Assembly (NCBI RefSeq): GCF_020085105.1
Contig: NC_058046.1
Span: 25,114,675-25,178,674, forward strand
Length of the DNA: 64,000 bases
Reading direction: 5' to 3'
Source of the DNA: Siniperca chuatsi
Taxonomy: Eukaryota; Chordata; Actinopteri; Centrarchiformes; Sinipercidae
In this document: positions 44,021 to 55,133 of the stretch, in pieces
Position numbering within the stretch: position 1 is the stretch's first letter
Layout of the letters: the number at the start of each line of letters is the position of its first letter
Translations under genes and position numbers: made by a program
The notes under the pieces: model-generated
The model's database searches: none
What the model was told of the DNA's origin: nothing
What the model saw: the letters and a program-made list of their open reading frames with translations, nothing else

Positions 44021-47000
44021 ATGGTGAGTAACTCTCTTATTTTGTCCAACGTTGACGATACATTTATATCAAAAGAAATCATACTTGGAGCAGTTTAGCT
44101 TGCGAGCGGCTAACAACAAAACGGCTGCAGCAAGAAGATGTCCTGTCATGATGGAATTAAAGTCCTACGTGGATGTTCATAACTCAGAAATATCGGAACT
44201 ATGTGTGTTTTATTAATGGGATTTTGTTTGTAACACAGTTTTCCTTCCACGTATTCGACCACCCGATGTCCCGGGGTTTTCAGAACCGCTTCTCCACTCA
44301 GTACCGCTGCTACTCGGTGTCCATGCTGGCAGGTCCCAATGACCGCTCCGACGTGGAGAAAGGAGGCAAAAGTAAGCATCATTGTCAAAAAGTTGCCCGT
44401 ATACTTTCATACACTACCAGTTAAACGTTTGAGAACAAACTGTTTTTTGGCATCTTTGGTAAAAATCTCGAGAATTCTACTGTAAACACAGGATTTTGTT
44501 GTAAATGGAGACATGTTTTTGAGTCTTGATTTTATTGGATATACTAATTGATAATAATTAGCTGAACGGAAAATATCAAACTCGGATTCTTCAGTCCACA
44601 ATGCTTCCCCCTCCCTCCATTTTGCAGCAGTCCAGTCCTTCTGTTTCTTGTCCCAGTCAAATCTATGAACCCTGTTTTTGCTTCCCAAACTTGTCCCCAC
44701 CCAGAAGGCTGTTTTTGTACTTGACAGTATTTACTGTGTCTTTCTTTTAAAAGTCTGCAAGGAAATTCAGTTAAAAGTGCAGATTGATTATAAAGTCACT
44801 AGAAACATGAACTACCATATCGGTGAATCATCTCTGCTTTCTACTGTTGTCTACTGTTGGTCAGTTTCTTATGTTGACTCATGTTCAGCTTTGTCTCAAT
44901 GGTGCAGCCGACCTTTTGTTATGCAAGCTATAGACCCTTATGAACATGTCTGGATCTAGGTTTGACAAAGGTTTGTCAGTTTAAGCTCTTTCCCATTTCT
45001 AGATGCTATTTGATAAAATAGGCCACAGTGTTGAAAGAAATGTAAAGTTTTTATAGCAGTTTCTCTGTAATTCCCCAGAATAATGGTGGTTTGTCTATTT
45101 TGTCATATGGTGATATTTTCTGCTTTCAACCTGGTAAACTCACGGGTTCTAATTAGTTAGTGCTTTATTAAAGACAAATGCACAGGAAAGGCCTACCAGT
45201 TACACCTATAAATAATAAAAATACATGGACATTGCCATATCCCTCCGCTTCTATTTTCATCTGTATTGCATTCTCAATGTTGCCTGCTTTGTTGCTGCAG
45301 ACTTTCTGCCTTTCTTCTCCCACAGAATCAAACTCTCCCTTATTTAGCATTAGATGTACAAGTATGTTGTCTGCTACAGGCGTCTAATTAGAGTGATCAA
45401 GTTCCCATTTTCTTTCTGAGTAGATTTAGTTCATTCATAATAAAGTATAAAGTCACAAATTGTTAAAATTCACTCATACCTGTAAGTGTTAAAAACTTAA
45501 AACACTTTTAACTGGCAGGGAATGTGTCTTGTTTGTTGTTAATGTCTCAACTAATTCACTTTTTCCCCCCAGTAATAATGCCACCTTCAGCCCTCGACCA
45601 GCTCAGTAAGTGGAAGTTAAATTAAGCACTTCTTCATTATAAAAGTCCTGTATGAACCTTCCGTGATTATTACCTTTCTCCTCCTTATACAGGCAGGCTT
45701 AACATTACTTATCCAATGCTGTTCAAGCTGACCAACAAAAACTCAGACAGAATGACACACTGTGGTGTTCTGGAGTTTGTGGCAGATGAGGGAATCTGCT
45801 ACCTGCCACACTGGGTGAGAAACAGTAACAAGTTTAATGTTGGTGTCACAGAGATTGAACTATCTGCTGTCACCAGTGGTGGATTACTAAAGTATAATAT
45901 AAGGATAATTATACTGTATTGATATTGTATGCAAATATCAGTTTAAAAATCTATATAAGTAAAATGAAAATGTAGTCAATAAAAAAACTTGGATCAAATG
46001 CAACTGAGTTTATAGAAATGTAGCAAATGATGGATGTGATCTTTGAGTGACTCTGAGAACAGTGGTGAAATCTAACTTAATGTTTCATATTGTGTCTGAA
46101 CTGTTCTCTGCTGATTAAATGCTTTTAAAGCCACTTTGTAAGGCTGTACTGCTATTTGCTTTATTTTGTTTGCTGCAGATGATGCAGAATCTCCTGCTGG
46201 AGGAAGGTGGTCTGGTCCAAGTGGAAAGTGTTAACCTTCTGGTGGCCACTTACTCAAAGTTCCAGCCACAGAGCCCCGACTTCCTGGACATTACGAACCC
46301 CAAGGCAGTGTAAGAAATAACAGCTAGGATCATTAAATTGAACTGTTTTAACATTTTGTGTTTAACTAAAGTGAATAATTAAGTTGTCACTTTATTACAG
46401 ACTGGAGAACGCATTGAGAAACTTTGCTTGCTTGACAACTGGTGATGTCATAGCTATCAACTACAATGAAAAGGTAAATCAAATCATTCAAATTAGTGTT
46501 TATTTCTTTTTACTGAATACCACTGCTAATGGAATCTGTGTATTTGTTGCAGATATATGAGCTGCGAGTAATGGAGACCAAGCCCGATAAAGCAGTATCC
46601 ATCATCGAGTGCGATATGAATGTAAGACCCTCTATATTATCACAGACATCACAAGAGTGATTTATTCTGTTGTGTTCTCCACTTTAAATGTGTTGTGACT
46701 CTGTTTCTAAGGTGGATTTTGATGCTCCTCTGGGTTACAAAGAGCCTGAGCGACGACCTCAGCACCAGGAAGAACCAACAGTAAGGACTAGACCCTAAAG
46801 GTACCTGTACATTTTGTGCTCTAAACAATTTGATAAAACGAATTTCTTCCCAGGAGGAAGAAGCCGATCCCAGTAGTTACGCTGACATGGACACAAGATT
46901 CAGAGTGAGTAAATGTTGGGTTAGAGACAAATAAATGTCCTTATGACTTCTGATAGCCGTGATAATTGGAGCTAATGTAACTTCTAATCTGTTTCTAATC

Positions 47001-48539
47001 CTCAGGCATTCACCGGCTCTGGCAATCGTTTGGATGGTAAAACAAAAGGGATTGAGCCTAGCCCTGTCCCTCTTGGCCCAAGTGACATCAAAAGGTGAAA
47101 AGATTTTCAGTATTTTATACATGTAGACATGTGGCCTAACAATTAAATATTGTAACACAATGATTTAACTATTCAACATGATAACGCATTAAAAGGTCCC
47201 TCCTCTAAGATTTTTTCTGGGAGCATTTTTTGCCTTTATTAGACAGCAGATGGTAGAGAGATGACAGGAAATGAGGAGAGAGAGAGAGAGATGGGGAATG
47301 AAATTCAACCAAGGTCCTTGTCTGGACTCGTAGTGGGGACGTTGCTCATCATGGTCAGCACCTTAAGCTCTGAGTGCCACCAGGCAGCCCACACTATGTA
47401 TTTTTAGCCCTTTGGCTATCTTAGACAAGATTTCTCATAGGAGGACTAAATCTTCCATAGGTTGATTGAAGGTTGTTGAATTTGGACTTACAATGTGATG
47501 CGGTGAGACACAGAATCTCGTAGTGTTGTAAACTCTGACAAAGTTCTAGCAGTATCATGTTCTCCATTTTTTGCTGGTGCTATAGACTGGTGTACAAACT
47601 CTTGCTATGATGCCCTGTGAGTGTCCACTATGGTACAGCAGAGCATGGCAGGAAATGACAAAAGGCTATGATGTTTGTGAGTTCCTTGGAAAACAGTTGA
47701 AAATACTGAGTCTAATGTCTTTTGGAGAATTGCCAAACCAAACCATGCCTGCCGCTTCCAAACCAAGACTGTGTCCACACCCTTCTAATTGTCTAGCTCT
47801 GGGTTTCTCCTGGTATTAAACTCTCTGCTGCTTGTTGCTCACTTGTGTCCCCGTGTCTTCTTGTTTTGACATGGTCAGCTTTCTTTTAGCAGATGTAATT
47901 CGTAGTTTGGCCATTCAGCCAATTGCAAAATATAACAATAGACTTGCCTCGGCTTGCAGCTTCTGATAGCTAGGATGTGTAAAAATTGTATCTTTTTGCA
48001 CAATGTGACATATTAATTCACGCGATGGTCAAAGTTTCACACTGTGTGGAGACCCTAGTGGCACCTGTTCAATCTTTATTTAACCACACATCACTGAACA
48101 TTGAACCATTCTACCAGTGTTTAGTCTTGAGTGTAAATTCCTAAACTTAAACTCTAATCTTTCATCACACAGAGGCATTCCCAACTATGAATTCAAAGTT
48201 GGCAGGATCACCTTCATCAGGAACTCCAGGCCTCAGCCCAGGAAATTTGTAGACGATGTAAGAAATATGAAGGATTTTATCATATGTTTGTAAATATTAA
48301 TTAGGCTGTATTTGCAGTTTCTCAGACTGTTTTCCAGTACAACCTTTTTCCATAGCACTTGAACCTAACACTTTTATTGTGTGATTAAATACATTTTCTC
48401 ATGTAGCACTCATGCTGTAATTTTCCAATTTTAACTACTTTTAAATCTATTTTAATCCTCTCAGGATGACGCCTTGAACAGATTCATCGCCTTCTCTGGA
48501 CAAGGACAATCACTACGCAAGAAGGGCAGAAAGCCTTGA
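44021..48539 (+). CDS. ufd1: ubiquitin recognition factor in ERAD, UFD1
   Basis: UFD1 pairs with NPL4 as cofactor of the p97/VCP segregase, delivering ubiquitinated clients in ER-associated degradation. 310 aa from 12 exons: 44021-44023, 44239-44371, 45573-45605, 45693-45814, 46179-46309, 46401-46473, 46553-46621, 46712-46780, 46854-46904, 47006-47094, 48173-48257, 48465-48539. The first exon contributes only the ATG codon, immediately followed by GTGAGT. The protein starts [20 protein letters not shown], and its N-terminal part is the UFD1 double-psi-barrel region. Two SHP-type p97-binding motifs are visible: [10 protein letters not shown] (230-239) and FSGQGQSL (296-303) near the C-terminus. 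All phases close. Located as in human 22q11 next to the C22orf39/MRPL40 pair. AATAAA at 48791-48796 and 48903-48908. Confidence 0.96.
44372..45572 (+). other. ufd1 intron 2, nothing recognised
   Basis: About 1.2 kb of unique sequence; open frames here are short and without family features. Confidence 0.55.
45815..46178 (+). other. ufd1 intron 4, nothing recognised
   Basis: A 364-bp intron with ordinary AT-rich sequence. Confidence 0.6.
47095..48172 (+). other. ufd1 intron 10 containing a SINE-like repeat
   Basis: A 1078-bp intron. Apart from the repeat at 47212-47395 nothing was recognised; the 70-codon frame at 47607-47819 lacks family features. Confidence 0.6.
47212..47395 (-). repeat. 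SINE-like repeat, minus orientation
   Basis: Shares cattttttgcctttattaga, ggtagagagatgacaggaaatg and atggtcagcacctt with the copy at 3336-3475. The B-box region (ctggactcgtagtgggga) is degraded. A GA-rich run (gagagagagagag) is internal. Confidence 0.6.
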
Positions 48540-49600
48540 AGGATTTCAAGTGGAGAGACTGGCTAATGTGCACTCACCATATCTATTGTCACCTTCAACA
48601 GAAAAGTAAAAAAAAAAACTTCAGATGCATTGGAGTTTTGTCTCTGTCTCTTCAAAATGGGAGTTTTGCTTTGAGTTGGGATTATAAGTAATTAAAACTC
48701 TGACAGCTTCTTCAACAAAAGCTGAGCTGCATAAAATGCTGTCACTTGTAATTTGGTATTCTCAAGTCCATGGTGATTTGAGCCAGGCATAATAAATTAT
48801 ATCACCACACCACCAACACAAAGAATAACTTGTGAAGTATTGTAATGATATACGATTTGAATGACCTTTTGATTTAGAGCGCATCCAGAGTCCAGTTTGT
48901 ATAATAAAATGGGAGCAATGATAGCTCTGTACTTTTGTTTTTAATTATAAAGAATTAAAATTTTTATCTTAGGTTGTTTTTCTGAGTTATAGGAATAGTT
49001 TGCAAGTGTTTCCCTTTTTTCCTGGTTTATTTATAGAGAAATAAAGGACTGTGTTTTGAAATGATTTAATTGTAGCTAATAATTATTTTGTAATGTCTAG
49101 TTCATGTACATGATCTACCAACTGAGACTGGAATATAATAGTATGTTTCTGTATCTGTGGCATTTTTCTTGACTCTGGTTGGACACATTTATTTAAGTGG
49201 ATGATTAGTGGTTGGTCGTCCAGTTCTAATTAGACAGTGTGTAATGGCATGGATACAATTACAAATAAGTAAATAATCAGTACTTTATAACACCAACAGA
49301 TGATGGAAAATGATTTAAAAGGCAATAAGAAATGTCCATATTTGTCCAAAACAGGTACTTGACTTAAATTAAATGTAGAGTAGCTTTAAATAAATTGGTC
49401 ATAGTTATGGTTACTACAATTATGGGATGTTTAGTTAGTGTGCTCACCTCATATTCTTGTTTCATTTTGATGTTTGCTTTTCAAAAGTGGTTTATATATA
49501 GGTTTATAGTGAGTATTTTCAAAGTAAGTGCTGTAAAATTGTGCGGTAGCGCTTTATTGTGAAATTGAATCAAACCGGATGTGTTGATCCTATTCAAACT
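48540..49600. other. ufd1 3'UTR and ufd1-C22orf39 intergenic
   Basis: Two poly(A) signals (48791-48796, 48903-48908) are followed by AT-rich unique sequence. The last part before 49614 has ccggatgtg (49576-49584), a possible ETS-type site in a TATA-less promoter. Confidence 0.5.
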
Positions 49601-49613
49601 AACGCAGCTAGCA

Positions 49614-51237
49614 ATGGACCGCTCTGGAGAAAGATTGTGGAGGGTAATTTGTCAAAAAACATTATATCGTTAATTACGTTCTTGGGTAAATGTCCTGATT
49701 TAATTTTATCTGCTTTGTTCTTGATAGTCCTGATAAAGAGTGAAGAGTGCCAAATCTGAACCAAATAGTTAGCAAGGTGATTAGCTATCATTGCTAAATT
49801 GCCTTTGCTAGCAAATAGCAATGTCAGGTAGAGCAGGAGGTTTTAACCCTCAGTTTCATGATTAGCCTTGAATCGAGCTTTGCTAGTCAAATTTAAAAAA
49901 GTACGCTACATAATATACAAAAAAAATATGCAATTATTAGTAACGTTAGATCAGCGCCTGAGCAAACTGGCGTTCATCTAACGCTAAACCTTAACGTTAG
50001 CAACCATAGGGAGGTGCTGTCAGACAACCATTATGTTTTCTTTTTCTGCTATTTAAAGTAAGGAAACACTATCGCATTTTACAAAATGTTTAACTGCATT
50101 ACCTACAATGTTTTAGAAGTCTTGTTAGTGGACGATTCATTAATTATTAGATCTTTGCAAACCCAACTTTTTACATAATTAACAAAGTTAAGACATTATG
50201 AAATAATCATAGAAGGAAATAAATGCTATGAATTGTGAAATTATTTACAACATTTTTAAAACAGCTCAATTATATGAAATTATTTAATCCTTATTTTCAC
50301 AATAACAGATTTCATTGCAGGTCATTTTTAATCCAGGCGATTTTGTTTCAGAATTGCCTTACAGAATTACCTGCAGAAAATCTGCTCACAATGGCATTTT
50401 TCCAATTATAGTTTTATTTAATAATGTCTCTTTTTTTATCACCAATTCTTAGTCAATCAAGACAAACAGTCTTGAGTCTTGAATGAGTTTGGAATTTCAA
50501 CCTCACTGAAGCAAAGAAGCAAATGCCAGCTGCCCAACTTAAGCACTCCCCAGGTTGATCCTTTATATGCTCTTACATTGCTGTCATCCTGTGGCTCTTG
50601 GAGCACGTTAGGTGTAAGCAGGGACGTGGAAGTGATGCAGTCATTCACCAGAGACACAACAGTAGGGGGGCAAAGTATCATTTGTACAAGTTGGCTTGGT
50701 GATGATTCAGAATCAGAATCAGAAATACTTTATTGATCCCCGAGGGGAAACTCTTTATTGCACAATTATATCAAGTATTCCTGCCTTTGTCTGTTCGCAC
50801 AGTCACCCCGGGCCTGTGATGACTATTGGAGTGAATTCAGACATTGCAAAAGCTTGTGGAATCGTTTTCACCACTATTACACTTACGGTACCTCCCCATC
50901 CTGCCAGCAGTGGAAGGAGGACTACCATAACTGCAGAGAGTGGGAGAAACACAGAGGCGTCGAGGCCAAGGTACAACAGCAGGAAGTGACATTGTTTAAA
51001 AACCTAAACGTTTAAGATTTCTGAAACTATCCAGGCTGTCAGAATGTCCTAAAGAATACATGTAAAAACTTGAAAAAAGATGTAAGTAATCTATCTGTAT
51101 TGCAGGAAGCCTTGCAGAAGAGTGAGAGGAACAGAGTGGCAGAGCAGAGAAAGTTCACCCCAGTGTGGGAACTGAGGCGAGACCCTCCCAGAGACTGGCA
51201 CATGCCCCTGAACCAAGAAAAGCCTCAGGACTCCTGA
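49614..51237 (+). CDS. c22orf39: C22orf39/PANTS homologue, twin CX9C protein
   Basis: Small protein of 109 aa homologous to human C22orf39 (UPF0545; reported in mouse as the synaptic protein PANTS). Exons: 49614-49643, 50803-50970, 51106-51237. Exon 1 (MDRSGERLWR) was chosen because its GTAATT donor is in phase 0 and it restores the short N-terminus before SPRACDDYW. Two CX9C motifs are visible: C15-X9-C25 and C44-X9-C54, the layout of coiled-coil-helix (CHCH) proteins of the mitochondrial intermembrane space. The C-terminus has WELRRDPPRDWHMPLNQEK, the family's conserved end. AATAAA at 51718-51723. It is convergent with mrpl40 and follows ufd1, as expected for the 22q11 segment. Exon 1 is less certain than exons 2 and 3. 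Confidence 0.88.
50706..50762. repeat. fish repeat tail (CAGAAATACTTTATTGATCCCCGAGGGG)
   Basis: The run gattcagaatcagaatcaga followed by aatactttattgatccccga is an abundant teleost repeat tail. It ends only about 40 bp before the acceptor of the C22orf39-homologue exon 2, so it may supply the branch-point region. The rest of this 1159-bp intron shows nothing else recognisable. Confidence 0.6.
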
Positions 51238-51717
51238 ACTGACTATTAACTTGCTGTCTCTGTTTCATGGCGGCCAGAGTAAAATGAAGATTCGAGTCAT
51301 TTAATGGACTTAAGGAAATCGTTAAGTGCCACATGCTGGAGAGACTGGTCATCACTAATTGCCATCTCAAGTTGCATTCGGTGAGCTGCTGTCTGAAAAC
51401 ATATTATGTTAAAACAATGGTGGCAGCATCTAGTGGTCAATGATGAGGATGACAGCATCTATTCAACCAGTGGATTACAAAATGATCTCTGCAAAGGCAG
51501 TGTTGTTTTTTGCCGATCGTAAATAATTTATTCTGCAAGCACAAAGGCTGACTGCACCCACAGACTCACTGTAAATGAGTTTTAATATTAATTGCCTTGT
51601 TTTTTCTGTCTTTAGTGTAAGGAAAGGGCAATATTGGGTCAAATTGTGCAATGGATACATTTTCAAGATCCATATAAGTAATGAAGGATCTGCCGTGCAT
51701 TGTTTTGATATTGGTTA

Positions 51718-51723
51718 AATAAA
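51718..51723 (+). terminator. c22orf39: C22orf39-homologue poly(A) signal
   Basis: AATAAA followed by an A-run, 480 bp after the stop codon on the plus strand. Confidence 0.6.
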
Positions 51724-52074
51724 AAAAATTGATGGTGCTCTAGAATTTACTCACTTTGTACACTGCTTTTGTTGGCATCAATCAGGAGAGTTGGCCCTAC
51801 TAGTAAGCCTGTCAGCATTTCTCTAACACTGTCTGAATTGTCAACCTTAGTAAATGTGCAGTTTTTTTGATGCTATAGATATTCCTCCATGATGAATAAA
51901 TATATATATAAAAAATATTATTGATGCATTCATATGACATAATTCAACAGTTTCAACCCATGCAGAGTTGTGCATTAGCAGTTTTCAGCCTTATGTAATT
52001 ATGGCTTTACCCTTAAATAACACAAAATGTTTAAAATTATTCATAACAAATTGAATCAATAAAAAAAGTACATT

Positions 52075-52080
52075 TTTATT
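52075..52080 (-). terminator. mrpl40: mrpl40 poly(A) signal
   Basis: TTTATT on the plus strand gives AATAAA on the minus strand, about 245 bp past the mrpl40 stop. The two convergent genes thus end about 350 bp apart without overlapping. Confidence 0.55.
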
Positions 52081-52324
52081 TTTGTTGTCTTCCGTTATGT
52101 TTTATACAGAGATGTGAATGTGCAAGAAAAAACTCAATACATATTTTTCATGAATGTTGAATGAAACAACTGAGGTGACTGTACAACTGAAGAAAGAAAA
52201 AACATGGTGCAAAGTGTCCTTCACACCTACACATGCAGGCTGTTCAAAGGCTGCGACTTATTGAATCATGTACAAACAGGGACACACACTAAATAAGGTT
52301 GCACCCACAGCTGATCCCTGTCCA

Positions 52325-54657
52325 TCACTGTGTGTAGACTTTAGTGATGTTGTTGTATTTCCCATCAGGAGCTTCATGCATGGTCTTTGGCGGTGTGTAG
52401 GCAGGACCTTCATGAGAGAAGGGAAACAGAAGGGGGTCTGGCTTCAGCGCTGCCTGGTACAGCTCCTCAGACTCTAACATCAGCTCCTCCAGCGCCTCCC
52501 TCTGTGCTTCTAGAGCAAGTTTAACAGCCTGCACTTCAGCCATGTGCTGCTCCTGCAAGAACAAAGACATATGAGACACAGAGCCCACTAAGTGTGCATG
52601 ATGGAGAGCATAGGTCAGAAGCAACTTTTTCTATAAAAGCTTAAGTGATGGAGATGAGACAGGTAAGTGGTGACCTGTTTGTATCGACACCACTCCTTCA
52701 GCAGAAGGGCTCGACCCTCACTTTCTTCAAATGACAGCCTTGGTGCAGAGCGTTCCCTTTGTAAGAGAATAATAAACAAGAATTTATACCACTTTAAAGT
52801 CAGCCAGCACCACAATAGTAAGGAAAGAAAGTAAGTCAAAGAAAGACAAATAATATATAAAATATATTAAAATTAATCATTTTAATGTTGAGTAAGCATT
52901 AGCCAGTCTTCTGATGTTTTAATGTCTGGGAACCTTAATGCTAAAAGACTTTTTAAATGTACTGTTTGGAACAGCCAATAGAGACCTTGCTGTGATCTTA
53001 TTCAACAAGAGTTGTGGTATAGTTTGTCAAATCCATCCCTAAACCCCTCTGCTAGAAGGGATCAATAACATTTTAAAACTTGACTGAATTCAGATTAAAT
53101 GATTTTGGCTATTTTAAGTCTGAGAGCCACCAAGAAACAGATTTTTACACATCAGATTAAAACCTCAGCACAAATCTAACCTGATTACTTGCAAATGACA
53201 GTGTGGACAACAATGCAATGAGCTGTACCTTGTTTCATCCAAGCATTTGGCTGGAGTGATGAGGTCCTCTATCGGTATGAGCTCAGGTGGAACCTTCTCC
53301 AGCTTCTTCAGCTTTTTTCTCAGCCTCTCTCTTATCATCTGCTCCCTTCTTGGGTCCACTTTCTTCTTCTTTTTGGGCTCCGCTCTTAAACACAAAGTAC
53401 AGCTTTATGTGAGCATATTCAATCACGAGATATATTTTGAAACAGATCTGGGAAATATATGACTGTTAATATATATTGATACTGTGACATGAAACTCATC
53501 ATAATGATCTAGAAATGAACAACATATGCCATAATCTGGACTAAAAACTACCATACCCGTGTTAGATTAACTTGTGAAGGGACAAAAAGGGCAAAGGGCA
53601 ACTGACTACTGACCCGCCACCCCCACCTCCAGCCCTCTCTGCATTGTGAACAGTCCCCTGCCACCAGAAACCAACCAGTGTTGAAATAACGCTGGTCCCT
53701 GGTTTTCTGTGCCACTTAGTTTGTTGTACTGGTGTTGGAAAGATTAGTTTATTTATCAATTAGTAGATCAACAGAAAATTAAGTGGCAACAATTTTTATA
53801 ATGAGCTGTTTAGGTAATTTATTAAGCAACAATACCATTGTCATTCTCTGGTTTCAGATTCTCAAATGTTAGGATGTGCTGCTTTTCTCCATTTTTTTAT
53901 CATTGTAAATGACATATTTTTGTGTTTTGAACCTTTGATCGAACAAAAAAGCAATATGTAGATGTCGCCTTGAATTTTGCAAACTTGACGTTGACATGAT
54001 GGAAAGTTTTTGAGCATTAATTGATAAAATAATCATCAAATTAATTGACAATTATAAAGTGAGAGCAAAACAATCAAAAATATTAAAGGTGTTAAACGTT
54101 TTGGCACAGAGACCCTATGTAAGACAAGACTAGATTAGCAGTTAAATGCAGGACCTGTCTCAGTTAATATTATGTTGAGTAATGCATGTTCCAAAACAAA
54201 TTTGCAGTTAATCATATTACCAAAAATCACATGCAGTGAACTTGGGACTTTTGAAGCCCCTGGTTCTGGGTCCTAAGGGCAGTTGGTTTATAATTCAGCC
54301 TTGGTCATACCTCAGTGGAGCAGATGTCTTCAGTGTCATCACTGATGCAAACCAAGGACTCTGTACAGCATGGTGATGTTCTCCCAGCAGGAAGCTGCAA
54401 AACAACACACAACAAACAGAATGCAGGTCACAACATGACACCTGCTGGACCCGTGTGTGGACGCGGGAGTATTTGCCAACCACAAAACTGATTCAGCAAC
54501 ATTTCTCTACTGAAAAACCGTAGCTATGTTAGATCCAGGTAGCTAGCGCCTTGTTAGCTATCAGAGAGAGTCCATATCGTACTACAAACACTCACCTTGA
54601 CGGAGCGGTCTGTCGGGATAACACCCTGCAGAGACAGCGCGATAAAGCCACAGACAT
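52325..54657 (-). CDS. mrpl40: mitochondrial large-subunit ribosomal protein mL40
   Basis: Component of the mitochondrial 39S ribosomal subunit. 203 aa from five exons read on the minus strand: 54657-54596, 54394-54311, 53384-53229, 52756-52675, 52552-52325; every junction has GT/AG and phases close. The N-terminus [20 protein letters not shown] is Arg/Ser rich without acids, a mitochondrial presequence. The body has [51 protein letters not shown] and the terminal block [14 protein letters not shown] and NNITKVYTQ, all typical of mL40. Length matches the roughly 206 aa mammalian protein. It is divergent from acaa2, sharing the upstream region, and convergent with the C22orf39 homologue. Confidence 0.96.
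52757..53228 (-). other. mrpl40 intron 3, nothing recognised
   Basis: A 472-bp AT-rich intron without identified repeats. Confidence 0.55.
53385..54310 (-). other. mrpl40 intron 2, with MITE fragment
   Basis: A 926-bp intron. A GGGCTGCAACTAA-type MITE copy occupies about 53730-54060; the remainder is unique. Confidence 0.55.
53730..54060. repeat. GGGCTGCAACTAA-type MITE, degraded
   Basis: Shows tagtttatttatcaattagt, 'tcattctctggtttcagattctcaaatgttaggatgtgctgctttt' type interior in pieces, and ttgataaaataatcatcaaa. Ends eroded. Confidence 0.6.
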
Positions 54658-55133
54658 GTTTCCCACTGTGTGTTGTTTCACTTTAAACTCATATTCAGGG
54701 TCAAAATAATAGAAATAATCATGTAATTACATATCACTTCGCTTGTCCTTGCTTGAGTGACAGAGCAGACGTGGCGCGGGAAGATGACGTTATCGAACGG
54801 TCTCGCTCACAGTTTAACGGTCGCACTTTCGAGTATTTGTTTTGCGCAGAAAATGAAATAAACGGCGTTAAATATAGAATACTTCGTAAATACAATCAAT
54901 ATTTACAAGTAAGCGGACAATCATGATTTTTAACTATTTAATAATGTCTTAGTTTAAATTTATATGTAACATTTTTGACGAATATGTCTGCACGAGTGAA
55001 AAGGCTGCTTTATTTAGGGGAAAGGTCGTGGTTATCCCAGTGTTTTAGTCACCGCGAAATGATTCAGAGTGCCACAAGAAGATAGTAGTCGAAAAGTTTG
55101 ATCCTGACACTGGTGGTTTGTTGAATCTGCATA
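54658..55133. promoter_or_regulatory. bidirectional promoter, mrpl40 (-) and acaa2 (+)
   Basis: The two start codons are 476 bp apart and divergent, one gene for mitochondrial translation and one for mitochondrial beta-oxidation. The stretch has a CpG-containing core (gagcagacgtggcgcgggaa, about 54763-54782) and a CRE-like TGACGTTA (about 54785). No TATA box seen. Shared regulation is an inference from spacing and orientation. Confidence 0.6.

Noticed and set aside
50479-50736. 85-codon plus-strand open frame in the C22orf39-homologue intron
   Set aside because: It runs into a common repeat tail and has no family resemblance; exon 1 at 49614 gives a better, phase-correct protein.
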